In this document: positions 7,501 through 15,564 of the stretch, one piece after another
How positions within the stretch are numbered: position 1 is the first letter of the stretch
How the letters are laid out: every line of letters starts with the position of its first letter
Source: Candidatus Sumerlaeota bacterium
GTDB lineage: Bacteria > Sumerlaeota > Sumerlaeia > MWCT01 > JAUWMI01
Assembly (NCBI GenBank): GCA_030613245.1
Contig: JAUWMI010000018.1
Location: 1-64,000 of the forward strand
Direction: 5' to 3'
DNA: 64,000 nt
Translations under genes and position numbers: made by a program
Notes under the pieces: model-generated
The model's database searches: none
What the model saw: the letters and a program-made list of their open reading frames with translations, nothing else
Told to the model about the DNA's origin: nothing

Positions 7501-9449
7501 CCAAACTCGGCGTCAGCCTGGTACTGAGGGCAGTGTTTGAGCGCATAGCGATACGTCTTGAGCCCGCTCGAGCCTCCCATGAACACATAGACCGCACCTC
7601 CGTTGGAGTAATGCGGCACTCCAACGGCAACGTCTGCATATCCGTCATGGTCCACATCACCCACAGTAGCCACGGAATAGCCCAGGTGGATGCCATCATA
7701 ATTGCTGTGGTAGGTAAAATCGGGCGTTGTTTCGAGTCCTGTGGCACTCCCATAATATGCGAAGACGACACCTTCGTCCGTATTATCAATCTCGTAATTT
7801 GGTGCTCCGACAACGACATCCGAATAGCCGTCACCATTCACATCTCCCGCAGTAGAAACGGAAAAGCCTAAATGCGCACCCTCCTGATTCGACTCGACTC
7901 CCCATGACGTATAGCCATACAACCCTGTGGCAGAGCCGAGGTATAAAAACGCTCCTCCCTCTCCTGTTGGGCCAAACGCTTCATGATCTGGGGCACCGAC
8001 GATTACGTCAGAATACCCGTCGCCGTTAACATCTCCAGCAGTGCAAACAGACCAGCCCAAATGCGCATTAGGCCTATTGCGTTCGCCAATCCACGAATAT
8101 GACGCGCTTAACCCTGTGGAACTCCCATAATACCCAAACACTGCTCCGTCGTCCGTCTGACCGGTGTCATAATAAGGCGCCCCAACGACTACGTCAGAAT
8201 ATCCATCGCCATTTACGTCCCCAGCCGTTGAAACAGAATAGCCGAATTTGGCACCTGTCTGATTGGATTCCGCGCTCCGGTTTGCAGTCAGACTCAGCCC
8301 ACCGGAAGAACCGTGATACACGAACGCCCCGCCCTCAGATGATTGTCCATTATAGTATTGAGGGCATCCGACAATGACGTCCGAATAGCCATCACCATTC
8401 ACATCGCCAGCCGTAGAAACTGACCAGCCGAAAAGGGAATTACCCAGATTTGACTCCGCAGTCCAGCTGGCCACCGTACTGAGTCCCGCAGCACCCCCCA
8501 TGTATACAAAAGCGCGCCCCTCATTAGTCTGTCCGTTGTCGTAAAACGGTGCGCCAATGATAACGTCCATATACCCATCACCATCCACATCGCCAGCAGT
8601 GGCTACAGAATAGCCAGCATTGCAAAACTGCTGAGCCCCTGTCATTGTCCAGCTAGGGTCGGTGGAAATACCGCTGCTCTGCACAACGCCGGTAAAGGTC
8701 GGGTCTACAACTAATGGGTAACTCGCACCATCGTCATTAATTGTCAGACGTAATTGGTCATCCAAAAAGCAGAGTTTGGCAGGCAATTCGCGACCACGAA
8801 CATCTACAACCCGAAGTCCGCCGTAGAGCAGCACGACATCTCTATCGTGCAGAAATTCCGCGCTCGCACGATCATCGAGTACCTGTGTGCGAAGATCGCC
8901 GCTAATTCGGGAAACGAGAATCAGTAACCCGCTACCTTCCGGCTTCTCGTCTATAACGAAGCTCTGCTTAATTCCAACGTCGCTATTCTCGTACGTCATT
9001 GTCAGAAGCGCATACCGATATTCGATGCAATTCCTTTCGACGGCCAACGTCGGTTCCCCGAACGACTTTATTGCTCCCTCGCGACCAAACCCCGTCAGCG
9101 TGTAGTTCCACACCCAATAAGGCGCAACATTCGTGCGCCTTACTACGCTCATCCCTTCCGGACAAAAATACGCTCTGAGGTTCTGGGCCCGGTTTGCCAT
9201 GTGATAGCCCGCTTTCCCACCAGGGATGACGCACTGCTCCTGCCAGGTTACTTCATATTGCATCTGGCGGATGTGTTGCTGTGCTTGCTGCCACCAGTCT
9301 GACTGCTTCAATGTGTCAACGTCAACTGACGTGGTCTGGTGACCATAAGTTGAAGGACAGAACAGCAGAGCCGGCGCAATGATCAATAAGAAGGCCAATA
9401 CCTGGCCAGTCCTGGAACGAATCGCACGCCAGACAGTACAACTTATCAT
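4536..9449 (-). CDS. Giant secreted FG-GAP (integrin-alpha-like) repeat protein with two C-terminal jelly-roll-like modules
   Basis: Predicted 1637-residue extracellular protein. In order: signal peptide (hydrophobic AFLLIIAPALLFC, residues ~19-31); a ~240-residue N-terminal region ending in YPLVVDP, like domains that precede FG-GAP/SBBP repeats; 14 FG-GAP repeats of ~61 residues, each with a calcium-binding loop such as GDVNGDGYSDVIVGA; a ~110-residue fibronectin-III-like domain; a Pro-Thr linker of about 45 residues; and two tandem ~155-residue modules sharing STNTNTFG and related to each other, resembling carbohydrate-binding jelly rolls. FG-GAP repeats form seven-bladed propellers, so 14 would fit two propellers. 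ATG at 9449 is chosen because AGGAGG lies 7 nt before it and the signal peptide follows. The ligand is unknown; adhesion or polysaccharide binding is inference. Confidence 0.85.
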   Translation of the reverse strand: MISCTVWRAIRSRTGQVLAFLLIIAPALLFCPSTYGHQTTSVDVDTLKQSDWWQQAQQHIRQMQYEVTWQEQCVIPGGKAGYHMANRAQNLRAYFCPEGMSVVRRTNVAPYWVWNYTLTGFGREGAIKSFGEPTLAVERNCIEYRYALLTMTYENSDVGIKQSFVIDEKPEGSGLLILVSRISGDLRTQVLDDRASAEFLHDRDVVLLYGGLRVVDVRGRELPAKLCFLDDQLRLTINDDGASYPLVVDPTFTGVVQSSGISTDPSWTMTGAQQFCNAGYSVATAGDVDGDGYMDVIIGAPFYDNGQTNEGRAFVYMGGAAGLSTVASWTAESNLGNSLFGWSVSTAGDVNGDGYSDVIVGCPQYYNGQSSEGGAFVYHGSSGGLSLTANRSAESNQTGAKFGYSVSTAGDVNGDGYSDVVVGAPYYDTGQTDDGAVFGYYGSSTGLSASYSWIGERNRPNAHLGWSVCTAGDVNGDGYSDVIVGAPDHEAFGPTGEGGAFLYLGSATGLYGYTSWGVESNQEGAHLGFSVSTAGDVNGDGYSDVVVGAPNYEIDNTDEGVVFAYYGSATGLETTPDFTYHSNYDGIHLGYSVATVGDVDHDGYADVAVGVPHYSNGGAVYVFMGGSSGLKTYRYALKHCPQYQADAEFGYSVATAGDVNGDGYSDIIVGARYYDNGGTNAGAAFVYHGGVDDLSRNPSWYYESNQADAKFGHCVGTAGDVNGDGYADVIIGNPYYDSGEQDKGMACAFYGSAAGLSRVAPDWTTEGSGEYSLFGYSVGAAGDVNGDGYGDVIVGALYDKTAYVYHGSAGGLSTVADWTAKPGADYFGCSVSTAGDVNGDGYGDVIIGASLYSNDQTNEGAAFVYHGSSSGLSLTPSWSVEGNQAHCRFGGSVSTAGDVNRDGYSDVIVGALWYDNGEEDEGKAFVYYGSPTGLSQTSSWNAEADQAGAYFGCSVSTAGDVNGDGLSDVIVGARQYENGIIKEGAAFVYLSSVLGLSPAPSWSAEGNQGYTNFGASVSTAGDVNGDGYADVIVGAYNYNNGEVDEGRAYVYLGGNTGLSSEAHCIVESDQAGARLGYSVSTAGDVDGDGYADVIVGVYQYADGQANEGQVCLHYGNGGYNWAQPSLNPRQRRSYTPVPIAPLGKSDSTMTFRLALLGRTPYGRGKVKLQWEVKRLTTLFDGLSTGLSASWIDTGTAGMEINQLVIALTQNTPYHWRVRLRYHPATTPYQKYTRWLTMPWNGWNEADFRTAAPPTPTPTPTATPTATPTPTPTPSPTPSPTPTSSPTPTPTPTPTPTPSPTPWQIVFDFIPDTEDWTSGGAPIIYTVPDFLWEADYLKMTSSTNTNTFGYWQSAQDAIAADSDYLYRARFTVSTDITDQPVVPQIRLRANALNLQQYDVLSIESAGDGGASPDVAGTDYDLYFVPPANDTAAMLAFDLLNFNPDDAAQAELALDSVTVDRFALSSLSPATVVQDYTFESSQDGWTTGGAPIVFTSPQYIHSSSALELRSTTNTNTFGFWGSHPADITIEVNKLYRGTFEVRTDVTNPALVPEMRLRFNAGNFQASHTFGIASIGDGANSPSIANTIYDRMYFLPPATCVGEGLVVSFDMLNFSPDDEATGSLILDRATIETLSPPIAP
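4566..5530 (-). repeat. Tandem duplication of C-terminal binding-like module
   Basis: Two copies of a ~155-residue module (5050-5530 and 4566-5045) within the FG-GAP protein. Both begin with a W-T-x-GGAPI stretch, followed by STNTNTFG, a conserved R-ar-F-V-x-TD stretch, a central SxGDG and a final LNFxPDD. The copies have diverged at the DNA level, so the duplication is not recent. Confidence 0.75.
5548..5700 (-). repeat. Low-complexity Pro-Thr-Pro linker coding repeat
   Basis: G- and T-rich 6-nt periodic DNA on the + strand encodes alternating Pro-Thr, Pro-Ser and Ala-Thr pairs in the minus-strand FG-GAP protein. Such linkers separate the propeller part from the C-terminal modules and are common in extracellular multi-domain proteins. 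Confidence 0.85.
6110..8640 (-). repeat. 14 tandem FG-GAP repeats (~183 bp each)
   Basis: The calcium-loop motif GDVNGDGYSD or a close variant occurs 14 times at a spacing near 61 codons. Variants include GDVDHDGYAD in repeat 6, GDVNRDGYSD in repeat 11 and GDVNGDGLSD in repeat 12; repeats 6 and 9 are shortened in the YDNGQTNEG stretch. Repeats 10-13 look most alike. The array spans codons for roughly residues 270-1110. Confidence 0.9.
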
Positions 9450-9564
9450 AATTATGCCTCCTCTGGGACTTGTGCCAGAAAACATAAAGAACAAAACCCG
9501 GCAACACTGCCCATTCCTGCGCGATTGGCCGGACAAATAAAAAAGCCGGGAGCCGACAACTCTC

Positions 9565-9593
9565 TGTATATGAGTCTATTTGTCTTTAACCAA
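9565..9593 (-). promoter_or_regulatory. Possible sigma70-type promoter of the FG-GAP gene
   Basis: On the minus strand TTGGTT and TATACA are separated by 17 nt, about 115 nt upstream of the chosen ATG at 9449. The long leader contains a short GC-rich inverted segment followed by a T run (minus strand, near 9540-9558). The match is moderate and untested. Confidence 0.3.
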
Positions 9594-9721
9594 ATATCAC
9601 CTGAAAATAATTGGCTCTTTCTCACAAAGGTTAGCAACATAATTGTGAGACATTGAGAAACTTCAGCATGTCCAGGGCTTCGAAGGTAACTGAACCATCA
9701 CGGTAGTTTGCCCCTAACGTT

Positions 9722-9770
9722 CCCCTCATCCAATCCCTCTCCCCTGAGGGGAGAGGAGCAAGGTGAGGGG
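9722..9770. repeat. Dispersed hairpin repeat (CTCTCCCC-TGA-GGGGAGAG type)
   Basis: A 9-bp perfect inner stem CCTCTCCCC / GGGGAGAGG with loop TGA is enclosed by an outer pair CCCCTCA (9722-9728) / TGAGGGG (9764-9770). The minus-strand translation gives HLAPLPSGERDW, a phrase I recall from spurious ORFs of a widespread bacterial repeat family. It lies upstream of the FG-GAP gene and of its likely promoter. Confidence 0.75.
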
Positions 9771-9958
9771 TCACCTTCATCGTGAAATGCCAACTCATTT
9801 GAAAAAGAGGCAAATGATTTTACTACTGAGAGACTTACTGTCAAACAAAATCTCTTTTCTACTCAGTCTCCATTAGGTTAGAAGTCGCTCAGGAAGAGTA
9901 GGGGCAATTCACGAATTGCCCTACATTTATACCTGTGGTGTTCTAAGATTATGCTCTC
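9771..9958. other. Repeat-bearing spacer between hypF and the FG-GAP gene
   Basis: No gene is supported here. The spacer contains the GTAGGGGCAATTC palindrome described separately and otherwise unremarkable AT-rich sequence. Confidence 0.5.
9898..9924. repeat. GTAGGGGCAATTC-type inverted repeat
   Basis: GTAGGGGCAATTC is followed after one base by CGAATTGCCCTAC. The arms pair apart from one unpaired G in the GGGG run. It begins 35 bp beyond the hypF stop codon (minus strand), the same relative position as the two GGGACAGATT palindromes. Elements of this shape recur between genes in several bacterial phyla. Confidence 0.7.
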
Positions 9959-12292
9959 TCATTGTAAATCCGTGCTTGCTTTGCCAGCTTCAAGCTTGGC
10001 TGAGGCAATCAGGAGCTGACCGACAGAAATGCAGCCATCATTTGGTGGGAGTTGATGATGGGTAAAAACCGTGAATCCTTCACGGAGAAGAAGCGCGACC
10101 GCAGAGCTCAGAAGCAAAACGTTCTGGAAACATCCGCCACTCAGCACGACTTTTTTCAGTCCATGCGAGCGCCGGCCTAGCACTGCACAGTCGCGAATCA
10201 TGCACACCATACTATTATGAAACTTCCTTGCGATCGCAGGCCGCGCGACGCCGCGCTCAATATCCAGGGCAAGGGTGCGAAAGAGCTCACGCACGTCAAT
10301 AATCGCCGGCTTCCTGCTTTCATCAATCGCAAAGGGATAGTGTGCGGTAGTGCGCGAGCGCATGGCCAGGTATTCGAGCTCGATGGCTGCCTGGCCTTCA
10401 TAGTTGATCGTTTCGCGCACACCCAGGATTGCACTCACGGCATCGAACAGGCGGCCCAGGCTGGAGATGAGCGGTGAGTACTGGCGCTGTGTAGCAATCC
10501 GTGCGAGTCGTTCCCATCCACGTTGCTTCAGTCGCTGACAAAACACCAGGGGACGTTCGATAAAATCAGGGCCGATTGCATATTCCAAGTAGACCGCTCC
10601 CATTCGCCATGGCTCCTTGATTGCCTGCGCCCCTCCAGGAAGCCTCACAGGTCTCAAATGAGCGATCCGCTCAAAATTGCCATACGTACAGATCAAGACT
10701 TCACCGCCCCATAGTGTGCCGTCGCTCCCAAGGCCGAGCCCATCCAGTGCAATGCCAATTACCGCCTCATCCAGGCCGTGTTCAGCCATGCAGCTGGCAA
10801 TATGGGCATGATGATGCTGGACGGCGATGGGCTGGAGAGCGGTCTGTGCGAGAGCGTATTTGGTGGACAGGTAGTCGGGATGAAGATCATATGCAATGTA
10901 GCGGGGCTTAAGCGCAAAGAGTTGCTGAAAATCCTCGATCCCTTGCTCAAAGGCTTCAAGGGTTTCATAATTTTCCAGATCCCCGAGATGGTGGCTTACA
11001 TAAGCGTAGTATCCTTTGCCAAAACAGAAGGTATTTTTTAATTCTGCGCCGCAGGCAAGTATATCGCCTACAGTGCGAAATAGGCGAATGGAGGTTGGGG
11101 CGTACCCGCGTGCGCGGCGAATCAGCGACTCTTTCCCGTCAAGAACTCGCACCACAGAGTCGTCGCATCGCCGTTGAATGGGACGATTGTGTGTGAGGTA
11201 GTAATCGGCAATCGGAGCAAGCACCGTTCGCGCATCTTCATCTCGAAAGGCGATTGGCTCCTGACTGTAGTTTCCACTCGTCATGACGAGAGCCACGAGA
11301 TCGGTGTCAAACAGAAGAACGTGAAGCGGGGTATAGGGGAGAATAACACCAAGATAGGGATTTTCTGGCGCCACAAGCGAAGCAACCTGTGGGGAGGTGC
11401 GTTTTTTCAGCAAAACAATGGGACTTCGATAGGATTGCAGGAGGGCAGCTTCCTCGGCTGAGACCACACAGAAGCGTCTTATGACCCCGAGGTCGCACAT
11501 CATAACGGCAAACGGCTTGTCTTCGCGATACTTGCGTTGGCGCAGAGTTTTGACAGCCATTTTGTCCAACGCGTTACACCCCAGGTGATAGCCTCCCAGG
11601 CCCTTGATCGCCACAACCTTTCCCTGCTTGAGCAGCGTGCGTACGTGGCCGAAAATATCGCGCACTGTCACTGCTTTCCCCTTAGCAGTCCATAGTGACA
11701 CCTGCGGCCCACATCGCGGGCAGGCATTTGGCTGCGCATGGTAGCGCCGATTGGCTGGATTATGGTATTCCCGCGCGCACTCAGGACACATCGTAAACTG
11801 CGCCATGGTTGTGTTGCAGCGATCGTACGGCACGCCCCTGATGATAGTAAAGCGTGGGCCGCAATTGGTGCAATTGATAAACGGATAGTGATATCGCCTG
11901 TCCGTGGGATTGAGCAACTCTGTGCGGCAGTCAGAACACAGCGCTAAATCCGGAGTCACCTGAATCAAAGGCAAAGCATCGTGCGAACTGGGTTGAATGG
12001 TGAATGCGCGGAATGACTGGAGCGGCAAAGACTCTGCCGTCATCTCGTCAATGCGGGCGATAGGTGGGGCATCGCATTGGATGCGATCAGTGAATTGCCG
12101 TATCGTTTGTGCATTGCCTTCAACTTCAACAATGACTCCTGTCTGTGTATTGCGCACCGACCCGGCAAGTCCTAATCCTGTCGCCAAGCGGTAAACGTAA
12201 GGGCGAAAGCCGATTCCCTGCACCTGTCCGGAAATTGTAATTCGGACACATGTCTTTTTGTTTGATCGCTCAGTTTTTCCTGTCTTACGCAT
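9959..12292 (-). CDS. hypF: Carbamoyltransferase HypF, [NiFe]-hydrogenase maturation
   Basis: Transfers the carbamoyl group of carbamoyl phosphate, through a carbamoyl-adenylate, to HypE for synthesis of the cyanide ligands of the hydrogenase iron. Domains in order: acylphosphatase (GQVQGIGFRPYVYRLA, from residue ~22); two zinc fingers (CSDC...CTNC and CPEC...CPRC, about residues 110-185); YrdC-like domain; and a Kae1-like C-terminal domain (HHHAHIASCMAEH, VVLSGGCFQN). ATG at 12292 (777 residues) has AGGA 6 nt upstream; a TTG at 12340 would add 16 non-conserved residues. It follows hypE on the same strand by 63 nt, so the two are probably cotranscribed. Confidence 0.96.
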   Translation of the reverse strand: MRKTGKTERSNKKTCVRITISGQVQGIGFRPYVYRLATGLGLAGSVRNTQTGVIVEVEGNAQTIRQFTDRIQCDAPPIARIDEMTAESLPLQSFRAFTIQPSSHDALPLIQVTPDLALCSDCRTELLNPTDRRYHYPFINCTNCGPRFTIIRGVPYDRCNTTMAQFTMCPECAREYHNPANRRYHAQPNACPRCGPQVSLWTAKGKAVTVRDIFGHVRTLLKQGKVVAIKGLGGYHLGCNALDKMAVKTLRQRKYREDKPFAVMMCDLGVIRRFCVVSAEEAALLQSYRSPIVLLKKRTSPQVASLVAPENPYLGVILPYTPLHVLLFDTDLVALVMTSGNYSQEPIAFRDEDARTVLAPIADYYLTHNRPIQRRCDDSVVRVLDGKESLIRRARGYAPTSIRLFRTVGDILACGAELKNTFCFGKGYYAYVSHHLGDLENYETLEAFEQGIEDFQQLFALKPRYIAYDLHPDYLSTKYALAQTALQPIAVQHHHAHIASCMAEHGLDEAVIGIALDGLGLGSDGTLWGGEVLICTYGNFERIAHLRPVRLPGGAQAIKEPWRMGAVYLEYAIGPDFIERPLVFCQRLKQRGWERLARIATQRQYSPLISSLGRLFDAVSAILGVRETINYEGQAAIELEYLAMRSRTTAHYPFAIDESRKPAIIDVRELFRTLALDIERGVARPAIARKFHNSMVCMIRDCAVLGRRSHGLKKVVLSGGCFQNVLLLSSAVALLLREGFTVFTHHQLPPNDGCISVGQLLIASAKLEAGKASTDLQ

Positions 12293-12355
12293 GAGAAATC
12301 CTGATGTTAACCACCGCACAGCAGTAGAATCCGAGCACAAAATTCGCGTGTCGGG

Positions 12356-13366
12356 CTAGCAGATGCGCGGGAACTGATCGCTGACAAGCATATCAACGAT
12401 CCGATGACCGCTGATTGAAGTTTCCATCACCACTTTCCCGGGAAACCGTTGAGTGACTTCTCCGATGATTGCGCTGCGTCGTCCGAGTGGGTGGCGTCGC
12501 ATGGTTCGAAGCACTGCCGCTGCGTCGTGTTCAGGCACAACAGCCACAATCTTTCCTTCATTTGCAATGTAGAGAGGGTCAAATCCTAATATCTCACAGA
12601 CCTGTTCCACAGCCGGATGAACAGGCAGCTGATTTTCGAAGAGAAGGATGCCAACTTCACGGTCGCGCACAAATTCGTTCAGCACTGTAGCAATGCCGCC
12701 GCGCGTTGGGTCACGCATGCATCTGACATTTGCAGCTGCGCGGCAAATCGCGGCACTCAGCCCGTGAAGAGCCGCACAGTCACTCTTCAGAGGCACGTCC
12801 AGATCGAATGCCCTGCGCGCGGCAAGAATTGCAATACCATGATCACCTACAGTCCCACTGACAAGCACCTTATCGCCCGGACGAATGCGCTTGGGCGAAA
12901 GCCGGCGCCTTGTATGACATACGCCGATGCCCGATGTATTAACGAACATCCGGTGCGCACTGCCCCGGTCAACAACCTTTGTATCCCCTGTGACGATTTG
13001 CACACCTGCGGCTGTTGCAGCCCTGGCCATGCTCTGGACTACCCGCTCCAGAGTCTTCATTGGCAGCCCCTCTTCGAGGATGAAGCCGCAAGAGAGATAG
13101 AGTGGCGTTGCTCCCATGACCGCCAGGTCGTTTACTGTGCCACACACCGCTAGTTTCCCGATATCGCCGCCCGGAAAGAAAAGCGGATCAACAACATAGG
13201 AGTCGGTGGTGAAGGCCAGGCGCCGGCGTTGCTGCATCAAGATTGCAGCGTCTTCAAGCGGATCAAGTATTGCATTTGTAAAATATCGGGCGAAGCATTG
13301 CCCTACGAGCTCCTGCGTAAGCAGGCCTCCATTACCGTGCGCCAGGAGAATCTGCTCAGTCTTCAT
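12356..13366 (-). CDS. hypE: HypE, carbamoyl dehydratase in hydrogenase maturation
   Basis: AIRS-family ATPase that dehydrates the HypF-delivered thiocarbamate on its C-terminal cysteine to a thiocyanate, the source of CN ligands. The C-terminal motif PRIC ends the protein exactly as in the family, with the acceptor Cys last. Other conserved parts are LLAHGNGG at the N-terminus, FTTDSYVVDPLFFPGG, VTGDTKVV and RDPTRGGIATVLNE. GGAGGG lies 4-5 nt before the ATG. It is the first gene of a hypE-hypF unit. At 336 residues it is full length. Confidence 0.97.
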   Translation of the reverse strand: MKTEQILLAHGNGGLLTQELVGQCFARYFTNAILDPLEDAAILMQQRRRLAFTTDSYVVDPLFFPGGDIGKLAVCGTVNDLAVMGATPLYLSCGFILEEGLPMKTLERVVQSMARAATAAGVQIVTGDTKVVDRGSAHRMFVNTSGIGVCHTRRRLSPKRIRPGDKVLVSGTVGDHGIAILAARRAFDLDVPLKSDCAALHGLSAAICRAAANVRCMRDPTRGGIATVLNEFVRDREVGILLFENQLPVHPAVEQVCEILGFDPLYIANEGKIVAVVPEHDAAAVLRTMRRHPLGRRSAIIGEVTQRFPGKVVMETSISGHRIVDMLVSDQFPRIC

Positions 13367-13687
13367 GACGCCCTCCTTCCATCCGAAAGCGGAATTCTCA
13401 CCCGAGAGTTTTTATGTTGCATATTATGTGCAAGTTCCTTATTAATAGGACATATATACTTTTTGGGCGATTCTTCAGGTTGCGGAATTTTCCGAATTGC
13501 CTTTGACATTTTATGCGATGCTTTGTGGTCGAGGATAAAAGGCTTTTCGCCAGGAAATAATTAGACTCTAAATTACAGCCCTAGATTGTTGAGGATGCAA
13601 GATCGTAAGTTTGATACTATATGTTATTAAGAAGGCGCCAAGGCGGTTGTCAATAAGTAAGAACACCAGAATAAAGGGACATATGAA
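13367..13687. other. Divergent spacer between hypE and the SpoIID-domain gene
   Basis: About 320 bp, AT-rich, with hypE leaving to the left and the SpoIID gene to the right, so it should hold promoters for both. A TTGACA occurs at 13503-13508 on the plus strand but no good -10 follows at proper spacing. No ORF with family resemblance was found. Confidence 0.5.
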
Positions 13688-15541
13688 ATGACAGAACATT
13701 TTTCGTACAGCACGCCACTCGGACCGCACATTCGCATTGGGATGATGCAAGGCCAACGGCTCATCTCCTTCGGCATTATAGGAGAGTACGACCTTTTTCG
13801 CGATACAGGAGAGAGGGTCTGTACTCTGAAGGAAAGCAAACAATACCTGACGACATATCTGCGTGATGCTAAGCCTGCGCGACTGGGCTATGCATTAGTC
13901 CTGGCGCGTACACCGCACGCTGAGGAGGCCCAGCAGCGACTGGCTGATTGTCAGGCCAACACCGAAATGCCTGATCTCCGCATTGTGCCCCTCGGCCATA
14001 CCTTTTCCAGCCAGCAAGGCAAGATCGTCAGTAGCACAGAATACTGTGTATGCACGCCCCCTTACGCGACACGCCGCGAAGCCGCCCAGGCCCGCTCGAG
14101 CCTCCCACGGCCCCAACAAATTGACATCCTTGAAAAGCGTCTTGCCCCACCCTCAGGTAGCGTGTATTTGATACTACCTGACGGCACTGAGGTAGAGGGA
14201 AGCAACTTTCTTCGCCTGGCGCCACATGGTCACGAAGAGGGGCGAATTATTTTGCACGATGTTATCGTTGGCGTACAGTTTCATTGGCGACACAAGGAGA
14301 ATCAGAAGTTGCGCGGTGCTCTGGAAATCCGCATCGATAATAAAGGCTTGCTAACGGCCATCAATGAGCTGCCCCTCGAAGCATATCTGTTCAGCGTCAA
14401 TTCTTCAGAAATGATGTCGGTCTGTCCACTTGAGCTACTGAAGGCGCAGACAGTCGCCGCGCGTAATACGCTACTGGCCACCATGGGCAAACATCATTAC
14501 GCCGACGATTTTCACCTTTGTGCAGACGACCACTGCCAGTGCTATCGCGGCTCGTCGCGCGAGACTCCTGCTTCGTATCGCGGAGGCCTGGAAACACTCG
14601 GCGATATTATCGTTCACGAGGATCAAGTTTGCGACGCGCGTTATTCAAAAATTTGCGGCGGGATCATGGAGGCATTCGAGAGCGTCTGGCATGGCAATCC
14701 AGTCCCATATATGGTAGTAGGTTTTGACGGGCCATCGGATTCGTCTGATCGCTCGCTGTTTCCGGCCGATACCGAGGAAAAGGCCAGGGCGCTGATCAAC
14801 GCCACTCCCGATGTCTACTGTAATACGACCAAGGGGGACGTACCTCCATACCTCCGCTATTCGGCCAAGTATTTCCGCTGGACCGTATCATACACCCGTG
14901 AGGAGCTTGAGGCACTCTTGAATCGCTTCCAGGAATATCAGGTTGGAGAGATTCGGGACCTGGTGCCCCTCAGCCGTGGTCAATCGGGGCGCATCGAATA
15001 TCTCAAAGTGACTGGCACAAAAGGTGAAGTTACTATCGGGAAGGAATTCGAAATCCGCAAAGTCCTGTCTGACACGTTTCTCTACAGTTCTTGCTTTGTG
15101 CCTGAGTTAATCCGTAAACCTGATGGAACTGTAGAGCGGATTGATCTGCGGGGCGGCGGATGGGGCCATGGCGCGGGGCTTTGCCAGATTGGCGCGGCCA
15201 TGATGGCCTGCCGCGGCAAAACGTGCGAGGAAATCCTGAATCATTACTATAAAAATACGGCACTGACCACTTTGCATGAGGAACAAATTGACAACCAGAA
15301 GTTTCTCACAGATTTACAAGGTAGGGATTTTCGGATCGGCGACAGATGCTTCGAGTTCTTTAACTGCTACGCAGTGGCTCAGTGTCCGATCTATCTCGAA
15401 GATAAGAAGATTATGTGTACACAGGAAGAGGACTCATTTGTGTTCGTCCAGGAGCAGGTTAAGCCAGATGATCTGGAGGCCTTGAATATCCAGTGTGAGT
15501 TTCTCTCCTTTCGCGGGACCAAAGCCTATCCCAGGAAATAG
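13688..15541 (+). CDS. SpoIID/LytB domain protein
   Basis: SpoIID proteins are lytic transglycosylases acting on glycan strands lacking stem peptides, and relatives of unknown role occur widely outside spore formers. The start IRIGMMQGQRLISFGIIGEY is typical of the family, the central LPLEAYLFSVNSSEM and LKAQTVAARNTLL match the SpoIID core, and RGGGWGHGAGLCQIGA is its hallmark. Two stretches in the first 150 residues (ALVLARTPHAEEAQQRL and TPPYATRREAAQA) look SPOR-like. No signal peptide or N-terminal membrane helix is visible from this ATG (AGGG ~8 nt upstream), which is odd for a wall enzyme. It lies between the two halves of the hyp set with no known functional link. Family certain, role unknown. 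Confidence 0.85.
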   Translation: MTEHFSYSTPLGPHIRIGMMQGQRLISFGIIGEYDLFRDTGERVCTLKESKQYLTTYLRDAKPARLGYALVLARTPHAEEAQQRLADCQANTEMPDLRIVPLGHTFSSQQGKIVSSTEYCVCTPPYATRREAAQARSSLPRPQQIDILEKRLAPPSGSVYLILPDGTEVEGSNFLRLAPHGHEEGRIILHDVIVGVQFHWRHKENQKLRGALEIRIDNKGLLTAINELPLEAYLFSVNSSEMMSVCPLELLKAQTVAARNTLLATMGKHHYADDFHLCADDHCQCYRGSSRETPASYRGGLETLGDIIVHEDQVCDARYSKICGGIMEAFESVWHGNPVPYMVVGFDGPSDSSDRSLFPADTEEKARALINATPDVYCNTTKGDVPPYLRYSAKYFRWTVSYTREELEALLNRFQEYQVGEIRDLVPLSRGQSGRIEYLKVTGTKGEVTIGKEFEIRKVLSDTFLYSSCFVPELIRKPDGTVERIDLRGGGWGHGAGLCQIGAAMMACRGKTCEEILNHYYKNTALTTLHEEQIDNQKFLTDLQGRDFRIGDRCFEFFNCYAVAQCPIYLEDKKIMCTQEEDSFVFVQEQVKPDDLEALNIQCEFLSFRGTKAYPRK

Positions 15542-15543
15542 GA

Positions 15544-15564
15544 GGTGCGGCGTTTCGCTGCACC
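15544..15564 (+). terminator. Hairpin directly after the SpoIID gene
   Basis: GGTGCGGCG-TTT-CGCTGCACC forms a 9-bp stem with one G-T wobble and a 3-base loop, beginning 3 bp after the stop codon. No T run follows, so it is at best an atypical terminator or a 3'-end stabilising hairpin. Confidence 0.35.

Noticed and set aside
6110-8640. Tandem array of ~183-bp units considered as a possible CRISPR-like or satellite array
   Set aside because: Units encode FG-GAP blades in one continuous reading frame with codon-level variation; no identical repeats with unique spacers.
13688-15541. SpoIID gene as evidence of sporulation
   Set aside because: SpoIID/LytB domains occur widely in non-spore-formers and no other sporulation gene is present in the window.
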